Position numbers and translations under genes: made by a program. 64,000 bases of DNA from Monomorium pharaonis (lineage: Eukaryota; Arthropoda; Insecta; Hymenoptera; Formicidae): NCBI RefSeq assembly GCF_013373865.1, contig NC_050471.1, positions 16,108,547 through 16,172,546 on the forward strand, written 5' to 3'. Below are positions 21,065-32,519 of the stretch, one piece after another. The notes below the pieces were generated by a model that saw only the letters and a list, made by a program, of their open reading frames with translations, ran no database searches and was not told where the DNA came from. Numbering within the stretch: the first letter of the stretch is position 1; each line of letters begins with the position of its first letter.

Positions 21065-22619
21065 TTTTGGTATCTGTACATTGACATCTATTGTTGTTTA
21101 AATATTGTATCTGACTTTTAGTCGTCTCACCGATCTGTTACTTATTTGACGTGATCTGTCTCTGCGTTAGATATAAATTCTACGACATTTAATACACACT
21201 ATGTGTAATTGTAATTTACATATCGTTCAAAACATCACGTTAAGAATTTGACATATAAGTTTTTGCTATTCTTATTATTTATATTTCCGCCGTTTCCGAA
21301 TATTTTGTTGCGTCGTTTTTTAAAAATGTACAATTTAATATTAAATTTAATTAACCTTATTTATTGTAACGATTTGTTATAGAACATGTTTTATCTTTGC
21401 TGGTCCGAAATTTTAAAAACTGTTATGCCATAATTTAACATCTTATGTACACCCGAAGAGGACCAAAATCAATGGTCGAAATGTTGTGATTTTAATAAAC
21501 AAATTGCCAGACAGTTGACTGAATAAATTTATCAATTTATTTTTAAACGTACTAATTTATATTTCTCTTTTTTTATTTATTTATTTAACGCGCTGAATAT
21601 GTATAAACAATTTATTTATTTATGCGACGCGTGCTGTATGTTAATATAATTTAATTTTGTTATTACTTGCATTGCAAGAAATGTGTAGGTTTTATATTTT
21701 TTTTGCATAATTTAATGCTATTAACAAACATTTAAATTAAAATAGAACTTTAGTGCAATTAATAGTAATATAACTTTCGCCGGCCGCCGCTCTCGCGTTG
21801 ATACTGCTTTTGTTAACACATTTACAGTGATCGATTTTCATAAATCGCTTCGAACTTTTGGGAAAAATTACTTTAACTTTTTAATAAGACAATGTCAAAA
21901 TTTCAGCTCTTAATATTCATAACTGTAACACCAATGATTTAAAAAAAAATTATCTCGGTTTCTAAGCAACTTAGGATGCTGTACTATTTTTTAAAACTTG
22001 AAGAAAAATTGCACCTTTCAAATACATTTTACCTCATTTTGATAGCGTAAATACTTTAAAAGTTATTCAATTATTAATTGGAGTTGTTTTTTACACGTTT
22101 ATTTGAGGCACTTAATTGCATTGCGTTTTTTAATACCGGTATATGATACTGCAATTTTTTAAGAAGAGAAAAAACTTTGATATGGGTTTGTGTATGGTCT
22201 CAAAAATGTAGAAATTAAGTTTTAATGGAGTACTTTTCGGAAAAACAATTGATATAACTCGAAAATTTATTAATATTTTTTTGATGAAATTTGGTACACT
22301 TTTTTACCGTAATAAAAACTATATTTTCCTATAATTTCAAATGCTTGAGTTAATTTTTAAGAAAGTTATAAACAATTTAAAAAACGATTATTTTTCATGG
22401 TTTTTTCTACTTTACAACTAAACTAATCGACCGATCTTAACGAACCAAATGTATTATTGTAGGTCTACTTAATACTTATATTTGAAACTTTGTTCGATTC
22501 CATTTTTAGTTTATGAGGCGCAAGCAAAAAACTGCTTTTTCCTCACTTCAACCCGTAATTTTGCAATAACCTCCAGCTTTTACGAATGGCAAACGTACCT
22601 ATCTTAATCTACACATATT

Positions 22620-22980
22620 AATTGTACTTTACGCACAGTCAAACCTGAATTATCAATTTTTTCCCAAAACGGCCCTTTTTGAAGCTAATTTTCCTAAACT
22701 ATTATATATAATCGCATTTACGTGCATAAAATACGTACAACCACAATACACATATAATGAATGTCACATACACACATGTATGGTATAACATATAGCAGCA
22801 TATACGTGTACGCGTACACTTGGCGCGAGGCAGCGTGCCTTTTGAAATCTCCAAATTTAAGTCTCATTTTCAATATCAGCGTATGAAATTAAAACCATCA
22901 AAATGACATTTTATATATTATACCTATATAAGGTTTTTAAGAAAGTTTAGTGATTGAGGTTAATCAATAACAGGGTGAAT
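22620..22980. other. AT-rich intron sequence
   Basis: No gene or clear repeat is seen here. Confidence 0.35.
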
Positions 22981-22982
22981 TA

Positions 22983-23269
22983 CGACCATAGACATAGTAA
23001 GTATAGACCGAGCATTTCGCTGTATAAGCGTTGCATACGAAAAGAAAGAGAAAAGATATATGAAGAATTTCTTTTTTTTTTAATGCCAGAGAAGTGGGGA
23101 GCACTTCTCATCTCTTCGCGTCGATCCATCATTTCCCCTGTCAGGCTTTCCCTATGATGATGTCAGAGAGAGAAAGAAATTCTTCATATATCTTTTCTCT
23201 TTCTTTTCGTATGCATCAACGCTTATACAGCGGAATGCTCGGTTTATACTTACTATGTCTATAATAACG
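22983..23269. mobile_element. Miniature inverted-repeat element with ~92-bp arms
   Basis: Arms 22983-23074 and 23170-23269 are inverted copies (ATAGACATAGTAAGTATA, GCTGTATAAGCGTTG, GAGAAAAGATATATGAAGAA). The 95-base spacer contains a small hairpin AGAAGTGGGGAGCACTTCT. No target duplication was clear. Confidence 0.8.
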
Positions 23270-23702
23270 ACAAACAATCTGTAAATATACAAAATATTTA
23301 TAAAATTTAAAACTTTGAACATTTCGTTCCCCGAATTGAAAAGCTGTTTTAATAAATGGTTTTAAAAAATTGTGAGAACCTTTGCGGAGATTGTTTCTGC
23401 AAAATTGAGCCGATTCTGTGAGGGATCAAAAAATGGCCTTATGGACTCTCCTTCTTTATTTCGAAACTTCTAGAGACTTTCCCTCTATACCACAGCCTGT
23501 AAAAGAATCTTAATTTCTGGTGTCAAGTCTTTGTAGCGTCCAACCAATGCTGCCAGATTTGGCCTGGTTGTCCGGCTACGCTAGTTCGACGCACGCGCTT
23601 ACGAGTTAAATACATTAACGTATCACAAATTTGTGGACTCTTGTGACTACAAGAGTAAGGCCCGATTGCGCACATAAGCGATTGGACTCAGTAGTATTTC
23701 TC

Positions 23703-24078
23703 AATTGGATGCAGACCTGATTGGACATGGACCCGATTGGACACGGACTCGATTGGACACGGACCCGGTTGGACACAGACCCGATTGGACACGGACTCGA
23801 TTGGACACCGACCCGATTGCACACCGACCCGATTGCAAACGGACCCGATTGCGCATCAATCTGTTTGCACACGGACCCGATTGCACACGAACCCGATTGC
23901 GCACCGACCCGTTTGCACACGGACCCGATTGCACACGGACCCGATTGGACACGGACTCGATTGGACATAGACCAGATTGGACACGGACCCGATTGGACAT
24001 GGATCCGATTGCACACGGACCCGATTGCACACCGACCCGATTGCGCACCGATCTGTTTGCACACAGACCTGATTGCAC
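23703..24078. repeat. 16-bp tandem array, about 23 units
   Basis: Consensus GATTGGACACGGACCC, with three classes of unit: GATTGGACAC, GATTGCACAC and GATTGCGCAC, the last often followed by a GTTTGCACAC unit. The order of classes recurs along the array, giving a higher-order period. Because 16 is not a multiple of 3, every frame stays open and produces false 16-residue repeat proteins on both strands. Confidence 0.9.
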
Positions 24079-24082
24079 GATA

Positions 24083-24355
24083 CGATTCCGCATCGCAGAA
24101 TAATGCAAAAACAACCTAGATAGCACAGAAGATTTAGCATAAATTTTTATAAATATTGTACAAATTTATTTTTAAAAAACATTTTTATAATCATTTTTGT
24201 ATTATTTCTAAATAATTTATGAAAAACGATTATATAACTTTAAAAAAATGTTTTTTAAAAATAAATTCGTAAAATTTATTTTTAATTTATAAAAATTTAT
24301 GCTAAATCTTCTGTGCTATTTAGGTTGTTGTTGCATTATTCTGCGATGCGGAATC
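24083..24355. repeat. Nested palindrome with CCTAGATAGCAC ends
   Basis: The core 24114-24324 begins CCTAGATAGCACAGAAG and ends CTTCTGTGCTATTTAGG, and the mirror symmetry extends to GATTCCGCATCGCAG at 24083 and its inverse at 24355. The ends resemble those of the elements at 41117 and 45112. Confidence 0.7.
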
Positions 24356-24549
24356 GATATTTTGAAAATGTACTGAAAGATATTTATAGTATATAAATTC
24401 GAAATAATTTTTATATTTTTGGATTATAATAACATAAATATTTTGTTTTAATATTTTCATAAATATTTATTATAACTTTTTTATACTTGGCAAACTCAGA
24501 CATAAAAATACGTACAAAATATTTATTATATTTTTCTTTTTTATACATA

Positions 24550-24680
24550 TTTTATAGTCGCAAATTCATGTGGTGCAGAAAATGCTTTGTGCACCCCCCC
24601 CCCCCACACACACACACGAGGTGCAAGGGGGGCTTCGCCCCCATCCCGCACCCACTCGTTTAAGTCGCTAACCCATGTAC
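24550..24680 (-). repeat. GC-rich shared core, copy 1
   Basis: Contains GTCGCAAATTCATGTGGTGC, AGAAAATGCTTTGTGCAC, a C run, (CA)n, then GGGGGGCTTCGCCCCC and CCCGCACCCACTC. The same words in the same order, inverted, lie at 53850-53945. Confidence 0.6.
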
Positions 24681-24688
24681 TATCTGCA

Positions 24689-24843
24689 ATGCGGAATCGT
24701 ATCATGTGCAATCGGGTTCTTGTGCAAACGAGTCGGTGCACAATCGGGTCCGTGTGCAAACGAGTCGGTGCGTAATCGAGTCCGTGTGCAATCAGGTCAG
24801 TGTGCAACCGGGTCCGTGTCCAATCGCGACTGTGTTCAATCGC
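24689..24843. repeat. Inverted partner of the 16-bp array
   Basis: About nine units of TGTGCAATCGGGTCCG type on the + strand, the reverse complement of the array at 23703-24078, running to the right terminal repeat. Confidence 0.85.
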
Positions 24844-24899
24844 GAAATACTACTGTGTCCAATCGCTTATGTGCGCAATCGGGACAGTCTCGACTACAC

Positions 24900-25216
24900 A
24901 TAGATGTGCGTGGATAAGTAGAAAGTAGAATGTTCATATATTGATGAAAAATATATTATACATTTTTTTGTAATTGAGAAAAATATTTTATTTGACAAAA
25001 ATATTACTGGGATGTCCTCTCTACTACTATAAAAGTTCTTTGACCAATTAAATGTTATTAGCAAATTCAGATATAGGTTAGAAAAAGAGCAGTTTGAAGA
25101 AAATTGTTTTTATTTTCAGTTTAATTCATAATCTGATATTAATAGGTGTAGTTTAATTCTGGAAAAGGATTTCCAAATCTACGAAAGAAATACATACAAA
25201 ACTTGTTCATAATTTC
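24900..25216. other. AT-rich intron sequence
   Basis: No gene or repeat recognised. Confidence 0.3.
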
Positions 25217-26452
25217 TGGTAAAAATTTTTATTAGGAACAAATAGAAACAGTTAGAAAAAAATAAAATTTCTAACAGTTTTTAACGGAATCCTATATCTG
25301 CAAGCTTAAAGAAAAGACTCAATTACTGTCCGTTTCTATAAGCAACATTATTGCATTCGCAAATGCAGTCAGAAATTGCAACAGCATATAACTATATGTA
25401 CTTATAATTTATCCGTACATTAGCATTTATAAGTTTTTGCAGAAATAAATTCTGTCCGTTTCTGTTTGCATCCTGTATGCATCAGATATCTGTCTGTAAT
25501 TACGGATACTATATCCATCTTCCTTTGTTTGCAACGACAATTTATAGGAATCTGTTTGGAATTACAGATACAATGTTTATCCGTTTCTGTTTACATTTTG
25601 AACGCACCGAGTGTAGGCAGTATGTATCCATAATTACAGATGCTATATCCATCTGCCTTTGTTATTAAGGTATATTTTTGCAGTAAGAAAGATATAATAT
25701 ACATACGTACACGTTTAGCAAAAAAAAAAAATAGTATTAAAAATGTTACAGATTGCAAAGGACCTATATACATATATGCAAAAACGGAAAGAAAGTATAT
25801 AATCGATTTTTAACAAAATGATCTGAATGTATGTATGCAGATGTATAACGATACGTTTTTTTAGTTAAACTAATTCAGAGTTTATTTTTCACCCTCTAGT
25901 GTGAAAAAAAGATAAACTAGTGCAATTAATTAAAAAGATTTTTTTTTGTTCTATCCGCACGTGCATGTTTTTGTATTCGTTCACTTTACAACATTTATAA
26001 CTGGATATTTTGAATTTTTATATAGTGTATATAGAAACGGATAGTTACATTACCGTATAGAGTTGGATCGTTTCGTTAGATACTGTTCGCGACGACTTGG
26101 TGACGAGTTTGTTGGTGCCTCTCAGGATGGTAAGCAGGGTGAGAAGACGTTCGTGGAACAGGTGTTAAATAAGAAAACGCACTGCAATTACGTGTCACAT
26201 GGACTCATTGTGATGTACGAGTCGTACGTCAGAAACAGATAGTTACATCAGCGCACAGATTCGGATAGTTCCGTTACAGATCAATTAGATGCAGTTAGCA
26301 GCTTTCTTTCTGTTTTTGCGTATATAATCCCATACGATCTGCAACATTTTTTATTTGTTTCTATCTGTAAATACAGGGAAAGAAACGCATAGTAAATCGG
26401 TTACAAACGGATAGGATATATTTTTTATCCGTTTCTAATGGAATTTTTACCA
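25217..26452. mobile_element. Inverted-repeat element with TGGTAAAAATT ends
   Basis: It starts TGGTAAAAATTTTTATTAGG and ends with GGAATTTTTACCA. Subterminal sequence on the left repeats the words TCCGTTTCTGTTT and AATTACAGATAC-TATATCCATCTGCC two to three times (25455-25670); inverted forms (AACGGATAG, AGAAACAGATAG) fill the right part. No coding sequence. Confidence 0.55.
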
Positions 26453-26660
26453 AAGATGTGAACGAATGACTTTACATTATCGACCTCAATTAAGTTTTAC
26501 GGGCAGTTTAGTATTCTCTTAAAACTCTACAACTTTTATATAAACATTTTTGAAGAAAATGCATATTTTATGAGATATTTAACTATTACTGAACTTTTGG
26601 GATACACTGTATGATAGTTTATATTATATTTATGTTATATATATGTACCTGTGTTTGTTT

Positions 26661-27415
26661 TCTCTAAATTTCTTAGAGTGAAATATCATTCCAAATGAGT
26701 TGATTTTTACATCAAACAATAATGGAAATACTGTAACTCCTCGATAGTGAAAATCTACTTTTTACAAAAGTGATTGTTTTAACTCTGAACATGGAGTAAA
26801 ACGTGTTACACGTTTACACCACATTTCAAAGTGAATATTCACACGATGAGAAAATGAAGCCTTCACTATTTTATCGAGTGAATTTTTCTTTTTTATGTTA
26901 TGAGTGAATTTTTCTCTTTTATGTTACGAATGCAGATTCAGAAGATTTACTCATATCATAGGGTCTTAGCAGAATGGCTCATAATTTTAAGATAATGTTT
27001 TATGGTTTAAGTCTTTGTCTTTAAGTAACGCACAATAACTATCTTGACACATGCGAGACACGTTAACGTTGCGAGACAACGAGCCGACTTGTGCCGCAGT
27101 TTTGGTCTTTGCCGCAAATAAGCGCGTACGTGTTTTACATTTGTGCGCATTTTATGTGTTTTTCACTCTTCATGAATGAAAACATTCTATTCCATATTAT
27201 GTAGAGTGAAAATATTTACTACATAGAGTGAAAATGTACTCTATATTCTACATAATAAAGTACACAAGTTTCACTTCATTTTGCAGTGTTAAAAATTCAT
27301 TCTATAACACAAAGTGAGAGAATTAATTTCAAATGAATAAAAAGTCACTCTAATTCGAGTGATTCGACCAGTCACTCAATTTTTGAATGAATTATCACTC
27401 TAAGAAATTTAGAGA
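26661..27415. mobile_element. 755-bp element with 21-bp perfect terminal repeats
   Basis: It begins TCTCTAAATTTCTTAGAG and ends with the exact inverse over 21 bp. GAGTGAAA-type words recur inside in both directions. No coding sequence and no clear target duplication. Confidence 0.65.
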
Positions 27416-27683
27416 ATTGGATTTCTCTCATTCATAATAGTAATAATAATAATAATGAGAGCGGAGTTAGTAATATCAGTTTCTAAATCTAAAGAATTTC
27501 TCTATGTTTTTACTAAAAATTACAAACTTAATTTCATATATAGAGGATATGTGAGTTCAAAATCGCGATTTGTCACTTACGAGTCCATCGCTCTCACTTG
27601 GAGATACACTTAGACTACGTCTGTAATCGTAGTATATGTAAACTTAAAATATATTAATATATTATCTATTTTTATATTTTGGG

Positions 27684-28195
27684 GATCAATCATGTAATAG
27701 CTTTGTAAAACTTTTACTTTTTACTTTTTTATCTGCATAAACTTTTTTATTATTTACGGGATTATATGTAACTCTATGTGAAAATTCCAAATCACTCAAT
27801 ACGATTAGTATACAAATTTTAAAGGAAATTACTAGTATTAATAACTCCAATAACCCTTACAAACATATATAACCATAATTTTAGAAATACGTGATATCTC
27901 ATAACACTTTTCACGTGAATTTTTTCGCCTTGAAACTTGGTGTTAAAGATACATTTCTCGACGTATAGATATTCACTTTTTGTGCACTATATTTGTAAAC
28001 TTATCATATTTAGGTTGTTCATCAAATAATAAACAAGGACAAATGATGCTTACAAACGCTGTGAACATCAAAGAGAGCACACAGCTTTAGTGATTTGTAC
28101 TTTTCATATACAGAGTTAGATGTGAATAATATAAGTATATGCGAAAAAAATACAACAGAAAGTGAAAAGTTTCATGATAGATCTCCTGGTGTGAT
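27684..28195. repeat. Palindromic repeat ending 35 bp before an exon
   Basis: The two halves are inverted copies (ATCATGTAATAG / CATGATAGAT, CTGCATAAACTT / TATATGCGAAAA). A related copy lies at 56515-56975. Its right end leaves only the polypyrimidine tract and acceptor before the exon at 28231. Confidence 0.6.
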
Positions 28196-28230
28196 ATAAA
28201 TTTTGTCAATTTGTTTTTCTTATTGCGTAG

Positions 28231-28334
28231 GCTTGCGACTTACCCTTGTATTGGAAAATACCACTTTTTCTGGCAGCAGGCGGTGATCAAAAAGGATTTG
28301 TCGAGATGAATGTTTTTCTAGAGTTTTGGAAAGA
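28231..28334 (+). CDS. PPP2R3A: PP2A regulatory subunit B'' family, exon (internal)
   Basis: This 104-base exon follows TTTTTCTTATTGCGTAG and ends AAAGA|GTAAGG. It reads ACDLPLYWKIPLFLAAGGD then QKGFVEMNVFLEFWK plus two bases of a Glu codon. The LPLYWK-x-PLF-x-AAGG signature is highly typical of B'' subunits, at the first, calcium-independent EF-hand-like region. Its phase (0 in, 2 out) fits the exons at 5943 and 57791 exactly, and the joined protein is continuous with known family members. Both neighbouring introns are very long (22,158 and 29,456 bases). The exon carries no stops or odd residues and seems under normal constraint. Confidence 0.92.
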
Positions 28335-29149
28335 GTAAGGATATGGAATGTAATTTATATTTTTTATTAAAAATGTATATTGAGATAAATTATAAATATT
28401 TTTTAAATCTTCTATATTTTATCAAGTTTTCTATATTTTATATAAAATGTTTATTATAACTGTTGCCATGAACTTCTTCCCTATTATAATTATATAAAAA
28501 TGTGAAGATACATAAATTAAACTATTATAAATCAAAATAATAGAGCTTTTATGATTAAAAAAAGATTATAAAAATAAATAAATGTATAAATATAAAATGA
28601 ATAAGTTGTTTCTAATAAATCTAGTATATTAATTTAATATTTTGAATAAAGTTCCGAAAAGCGCAAACCTCTGATTGCGCTGAAATTTTAACTAAAGCTC
28701 ATCTTTGATTAGAAAAGAAAGTTTCTCAAAGGATTTTTGGCGACAAACCCTCGTTTGCCCCCCAGCCTCTTTAAAGTTTTTACAGTTCTTATTAAATATC
28801 TCCGAAAATATTGATTTTAGAGAAAAAAATTTGAAACAAAAAGCTCATAAAAAGCTCTACAAAAAAGGTTATATACATTTTTTACGTAAACCTATTATTT
28901 TGGCTGTTATGACCCAAAATAATTCGGCGGAGGTCAAATTGACTTCGTCAAACATTTTTTAATTTCTGTTTTATTAAATATGCGAAATTTTTTAAATTTA
29001 AAGGTTATATATATTTATTTAATGTAAACAAAAGTGCAAATTTAAAAAAAAATTAAAAAAAAAAATTTTTTACAGTTTAATTGTTTTAGTGATATAAAAC
29101 AGAAATATTTCTATAATCTCGTTTTGCGAGAAATATATCTCGTCTCGCG

Positions 29150-29225
29150 TGGAAATTCGCAAAGGGTTGTGCAGAAAACGCGGGGGAGGGGCGGAACCCC
29201 CCCCCTGCACCCGTATTTTTTCCTA
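29150..29225. repeat. GC-rich shared core, copy 2
   Basis: Contains TTCGCAAAGGGTTGTGCAG, AAAACGC, a G-rich run and CCCCCCCTGCACCCG, matching the order of words in the core at 24550. Confidence 0.45.
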
Positions 29226-29281
29226 ACTCTAACCCACCAATTTTATGTTGCTATTTGGTTAATGTGAAAACATTGGAAACG

Positions 29282-29440
29282 AATAGCGTGGAAAGTCGCA
29301 AACCTATATGGTACTGTATAAGCGTGGACGTTGTTTACTTTACGTAAAACACTGATATCATGTATCGTATTTATGAAACGTAAAGTAAACGACGTCCACG
29401 CTTGTACAGTATCATATAGGTTTGCGACTTTCCACGCTAT
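29282..29440 (+). repeat. Strong hairpin, 63-bp arms
   Basis: Arms 29283-29345 and 29378-29440 are complementary except at three sites, around a 32-base loop. All three mismatches are G-T pairs on the + strand, so a + strand RNA would pair along the full length with three G-U wobbles. Confidence 0.85.
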
Positions 29441-30109
29441 GCGAATTTATGTGGCGACGTCGAGTACAACTTTTAAAGCAAGATCTTTTCAATCAATTAT
29501 TGACAGATATAAAAAAGTGTTATCCAGGTAGTTAATAAGTTAATAAGTAAAAAACTATTAAAAAATTAAATAATTGTAAAATATTATATTTTGTGTTAGA
29601 TGTTAAATTATAATAATGTTTATATTTTATTTTAAATTATAGAAATATTTCTGTTTTATATTAAATTGTAAAGAAATTATTTTTTTGTCAAATTTGCAAT
29701 TAAACTTTTGTTTACGTTAAATATATATAACCTTTAAATTAAAAAATTTTTGCATATTTAGTAAAACAGAAATTTAAAAAATATTTGACGGGGTCAACTT
29801 GACCCCGCCTAGTTATTTTGGGTCATAACAGCAAAATAATAGGTTTACGTAAAAAATGTATATAACCTTTTTTGTAGAGCTTTTAATGAGTTTTATTTTT
29901 TGTTTCAAACTTTTTTCTCTAAAATCAATATTTTCGGAGATATTTAGTAAGAACTGTAAAAATTTTGAAGGGGGCTGTGGGGCAAACAAGGCTTTGTCGC
30001 CAAAAATCCTTTCAGGGACTTTCTTCTCTAATTAAGAGTAAGCTTTAGTTAAAATTTTAGCGCGATTGAAGGTTTGCGCTTTCCGGAACTGTACCTAATA
30101 TTTTATTTT

Positions 30110-31142
30110 TTAAATATATTAAATATTAATATATTAAATATTTAACTCTCCGTGGTCACACTTCCAAAAAGTTCTGTGCTGGTCACACCGGGGTATATTG
30201 GACCTTAGCTCACGTTTTTACTTGCCATATTGATAGCTTTTATTATTTTGAAAAAAATCAATAAACTTGAAACATTGATGTAAAATATTGTATATTACCG
30301 AATGTAAAAACTTGATTTTAACATCAAAAAAATTGTAAAAGAAATTTTTCGCAAAATTATTTTTTTTCGCTTAAAAAATTATATAAGTTTTTAATATTTT
30401 TCAAATTTAGTGTGATACGTAAAGCATGTTATTTTAAAAAAGTTATGTCATAAGGGGCGTTTCCAAAAAAGGTATTTATTTCATGAAAAAATTGAGGGCA
30501 TTTTAGGAAATATAACGTTGAATTTTTTGTAAAAAAGTTTTATTTATTACAAAAAAATTATATTAGCACTTACAAGGAAATTTACATTAATGATGTAACT
30601 ATAATCAATCATAACCTATAAATAACCTTAATGATAAACTATAATCAAGAGACACGATAGTGGCTTGCGCCAAGTAAACATTGCACACGAGACATCTTTA
30701 CACGAGTATACGACTTGCGAGCACCCGAGATTATCGGATCTCAGAAACGGCTAAACCGATTGAGTTTTAATCCATACAGAACAAGATATTCTATGAACAT
30801 CCTAGAATATCCTATTAACATTCTAGATATTCATAAAATTCTAGGATGTTTATAGAATATCTTGTTTTGTATGGGAACTAGGGTCAATCGAAAGCTTGAG
30901 ATTGATTTATATAAAAAGACTTTATATTTTTCCTTTAAATGCCCTATAAGTGGAGATATTACGATGCAAAGTCCGAAATGCCAAAATTTCATTTAAAATA
31001 CGTTGTCGACGTCGTCGTCGTCGTCGTCGTCAACTTTGTAAGTATCTCTAAGAGGCTCGACGGAAGGACGACAATCCATCTCGCGTATTTGCTACCATAT
31101 GGCGTTCGCATCGTTACTACAGTAGAGTGCCTTTAATCAGAG
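30110..31142. other. AT-rich intron sequence with small repeats
   Basis: No gene is seen. A (GTC)n microsatellite lies at 31005-31031. The stretch 30647-30730 (CACGATAGTGGCTTGCGCC, ACACGAGACATCTTTACACG) has an inverted relative at about 44190-44275. Confidence 0.4.
30772..30874. repeat. Small hairpin
   Basis: Arms of 37 bp, CCATACAGAACAAGATATTC and its near-perfect inverse, around a 29-base loop that repeats the word TTCTAGA/TATTC. Confidence 0.75.
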
Positions 31143-31447
31143 TGGCCCCATAGTATAACCAGTAGTGGCACTCCGTTTCGTGTCGGCATCTTTGATCTCC
31201 GCGTGGAGGTCCACGTGACCATCCGCCACTAAAATTCAGGACCGAATAGAAAAAGTAGTGATAATGCCTCTCTTTTTTTTAAATAGTTCTTATAAGATGT
31301 CTGGGCACGTATGTGCACGTATGTACATACGTTCCTGACGCCTTGAATCTGATTGGGGCCTGTCCAAATAAAAGCTGCGCAGCGTGATCTGCGCGACCAC
31401 GCATTCTTTTGCTGAGTGCCACTACTGGTTATACTGTGGTGGCGCCA
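31143..31447. mobile_element. 305-bp inverted-repeat element
   Basis: Left end TGGCCCCATAGTATAACCAG, right end CTGGTTATACTGTGGTGGCGCCA; the terminal repeats of about 31 bp differ by a small indel. No coding sequence. Confidence 0.65.
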
Positions 31448-31653
31448 TAAGAGAGGTTCCGCCATGTTTCATCGAAATCGTGCGAGTGAGAAAGCGATAT
31501 GTCCGAGCGAGAAAGAGATATGTCTCTGTCTAACACAGTGTATACGTATATAGTATTGCTGACAGAAACAGATTATGGAAAGTGTTGACATTTTTGTGAG
31601 TTATTTTAGAAAAAGGGTTAGATGTATAGTACTTTTTTGTAATAATACATCTG

Positions 31654-32302
31654 ACAAGTAACACTATCTAAATGCCACTCACCGATTTTGATATGCTTAG
31701 AATATGTTATAGTTTAGGTCAAAATAAGATACACGTATTTTTTTATAAGTGCCCATACGGCCGTTGAAGTGGTGAAAACCATCTTGAAGAAAAATCGGTT
31801 TTTATTTTTTTAAGCAAATATTGTCGAAACAATAGGATATAAAAAAATTTTAAATAAAATTTTTATGGTTTCTAACGTACTTTAAAACTACTTTATCATA
31901 TATGGTTAAATTTGTTGTTAAATATATATATACTATGCACACATATATACTAAATATATATGTATATATATACAATAACTTTTGCTATAAACAAAATTTT
32001 TAAATTTTCAAAAATTGAGAGGGATGAGGATTTCGAAAAACAATTTTTGAAAAATTTGATTGCACAGTTTTAAAATACATTAGAAACCATAAAAATTTTG
32101 TTTGAAATTTTTTTTATATCTCCTACTGTTTCGATGATATTTGCTTAGAAAGATAAAAATCGATTTTTTTTAAGAGGGTTTTTACCACTTCAACGGCCGT
32201 ATGGGCACGTATAAAAAAATACGTATCTCTTATTTTGACCTAGACTACAACATATTCTAAGCATATCAAAATCGATGAGTGGCACTTGGATAGTGTTACT
32301 TG
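31654..32302. repeat. Palindromic repeat with ~235-bp arms
   Basis: ACAAGTAACACTATCTAAAT, CGATTTTGATATGCTTAGAA and CATACGGCCGTTGAAGTGG recur inverted in the right arm. TATA-rich spacer. Confidence 0.75.
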
Positions 32303-32519
32303 TGAGAAAGGATATATATTATTTATAATTTTTAATTCAAGTATTTTTTCAATAAAAATACAAATATTTATATTTGAATTGGCGGGATCCGATGAAATAT
32401 AATGGACCAAACTATGTCAGTTAAGTCGTAATTTATCATTAACAAAGTACCTACATGGCACCATTTTGATTAAAGGCTTTCTATACTACAGCATCGTGTA
32501 TAATGGGTCACGTGAGTTG

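Larger units (their letters stand above)
15449..21545 (-). mobile_element. Penelope-like element with a head-to-head partial copy
   Basis: On the - strand the order from 20710 to 15449 is N-terminal reverse transcriptase, an inserted DNA transposon (17047-20001), C-terminal reverse transcriptase, GIY-YIG endonuclease and 3' region. From 20712 a second copy of the GIY-YIG and 3' region runs on the + strand to 21545. The two 3' ends match as inverted copies (AATAAATTGATAAATTTATT at 15449). Penelope-like elements are known to insert as partial inverted or tandem copies. Both copies are broken by stops or frameshifts. Confidence 0.85.
14366..22619. repeat. 8.2-kb palindrome enclosing a Penelope-like element
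   Basis: The outer arms 14366-15221 and 21779-22619 are inverted copies about 850 bp long; landmarks are GATTAAGATAGGTAC, GCTGGAGGTTATTGCAAAAT, and at the inner edge AACAAAAGCAGTATCAA next to a GC-rich GCGGCGGCC. The retroelement in the centre is itself partly mirrored, so the palindrome is nearly continuous in its outer 2.2 kb on each side. Confidence 0.8.
23661..24883. mobile_element. Foldback-like element F1 with 16-bp tandem-repeat arms
   Basis: The outer 40 bp (CCCGATTGCGCACATAAGCG onward) and its inverse at 24844-24883 differ by one base. Inside each end is an array of about 16-bp units; the interior holds a nested palindrome and a GC-rich core shared with other elements in this window. 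Foldback elements of flies also have arms made of tandem repeats. No transposase is present. Confidence 0.7.
28632..30108. repeat. Palindromic repeat with ~470-bp arms
   Basis: Arms about 28632-29121 and 29637-30108 are inverted copies: AGCGCAAACCTCTGATTGCG, AGGATTTTTGGCGACAAA, AATATTGATTTTAGAGAAAA and GTTATGACCCAAAATAA all recur inverted. The centre holds a GC-rich core (29150-29225) and a separate strong hairpin (29282-29440). Apparent open frames in the arms are not conserved between the two arms. Confidence 0.8.

Noticed and set aside
23615..24140. Overlapping open frames of up to 149 residues on both strands
   Set aside because: They are read-outs of the 16-bp tandem array; 16 is not divisible by 3, so every frame stays open with a repeating 16-residue pattern.
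23690..24890. CRISPR array
   Set aside because: Repeats are 16 bp without unique spacers, inverted across a centre, in a eukaryotic context.
30939..31136. 65-residue frame with a Val run
   Set aside because: The run is a (GTC)n microsatellite; flanks show no known domain.
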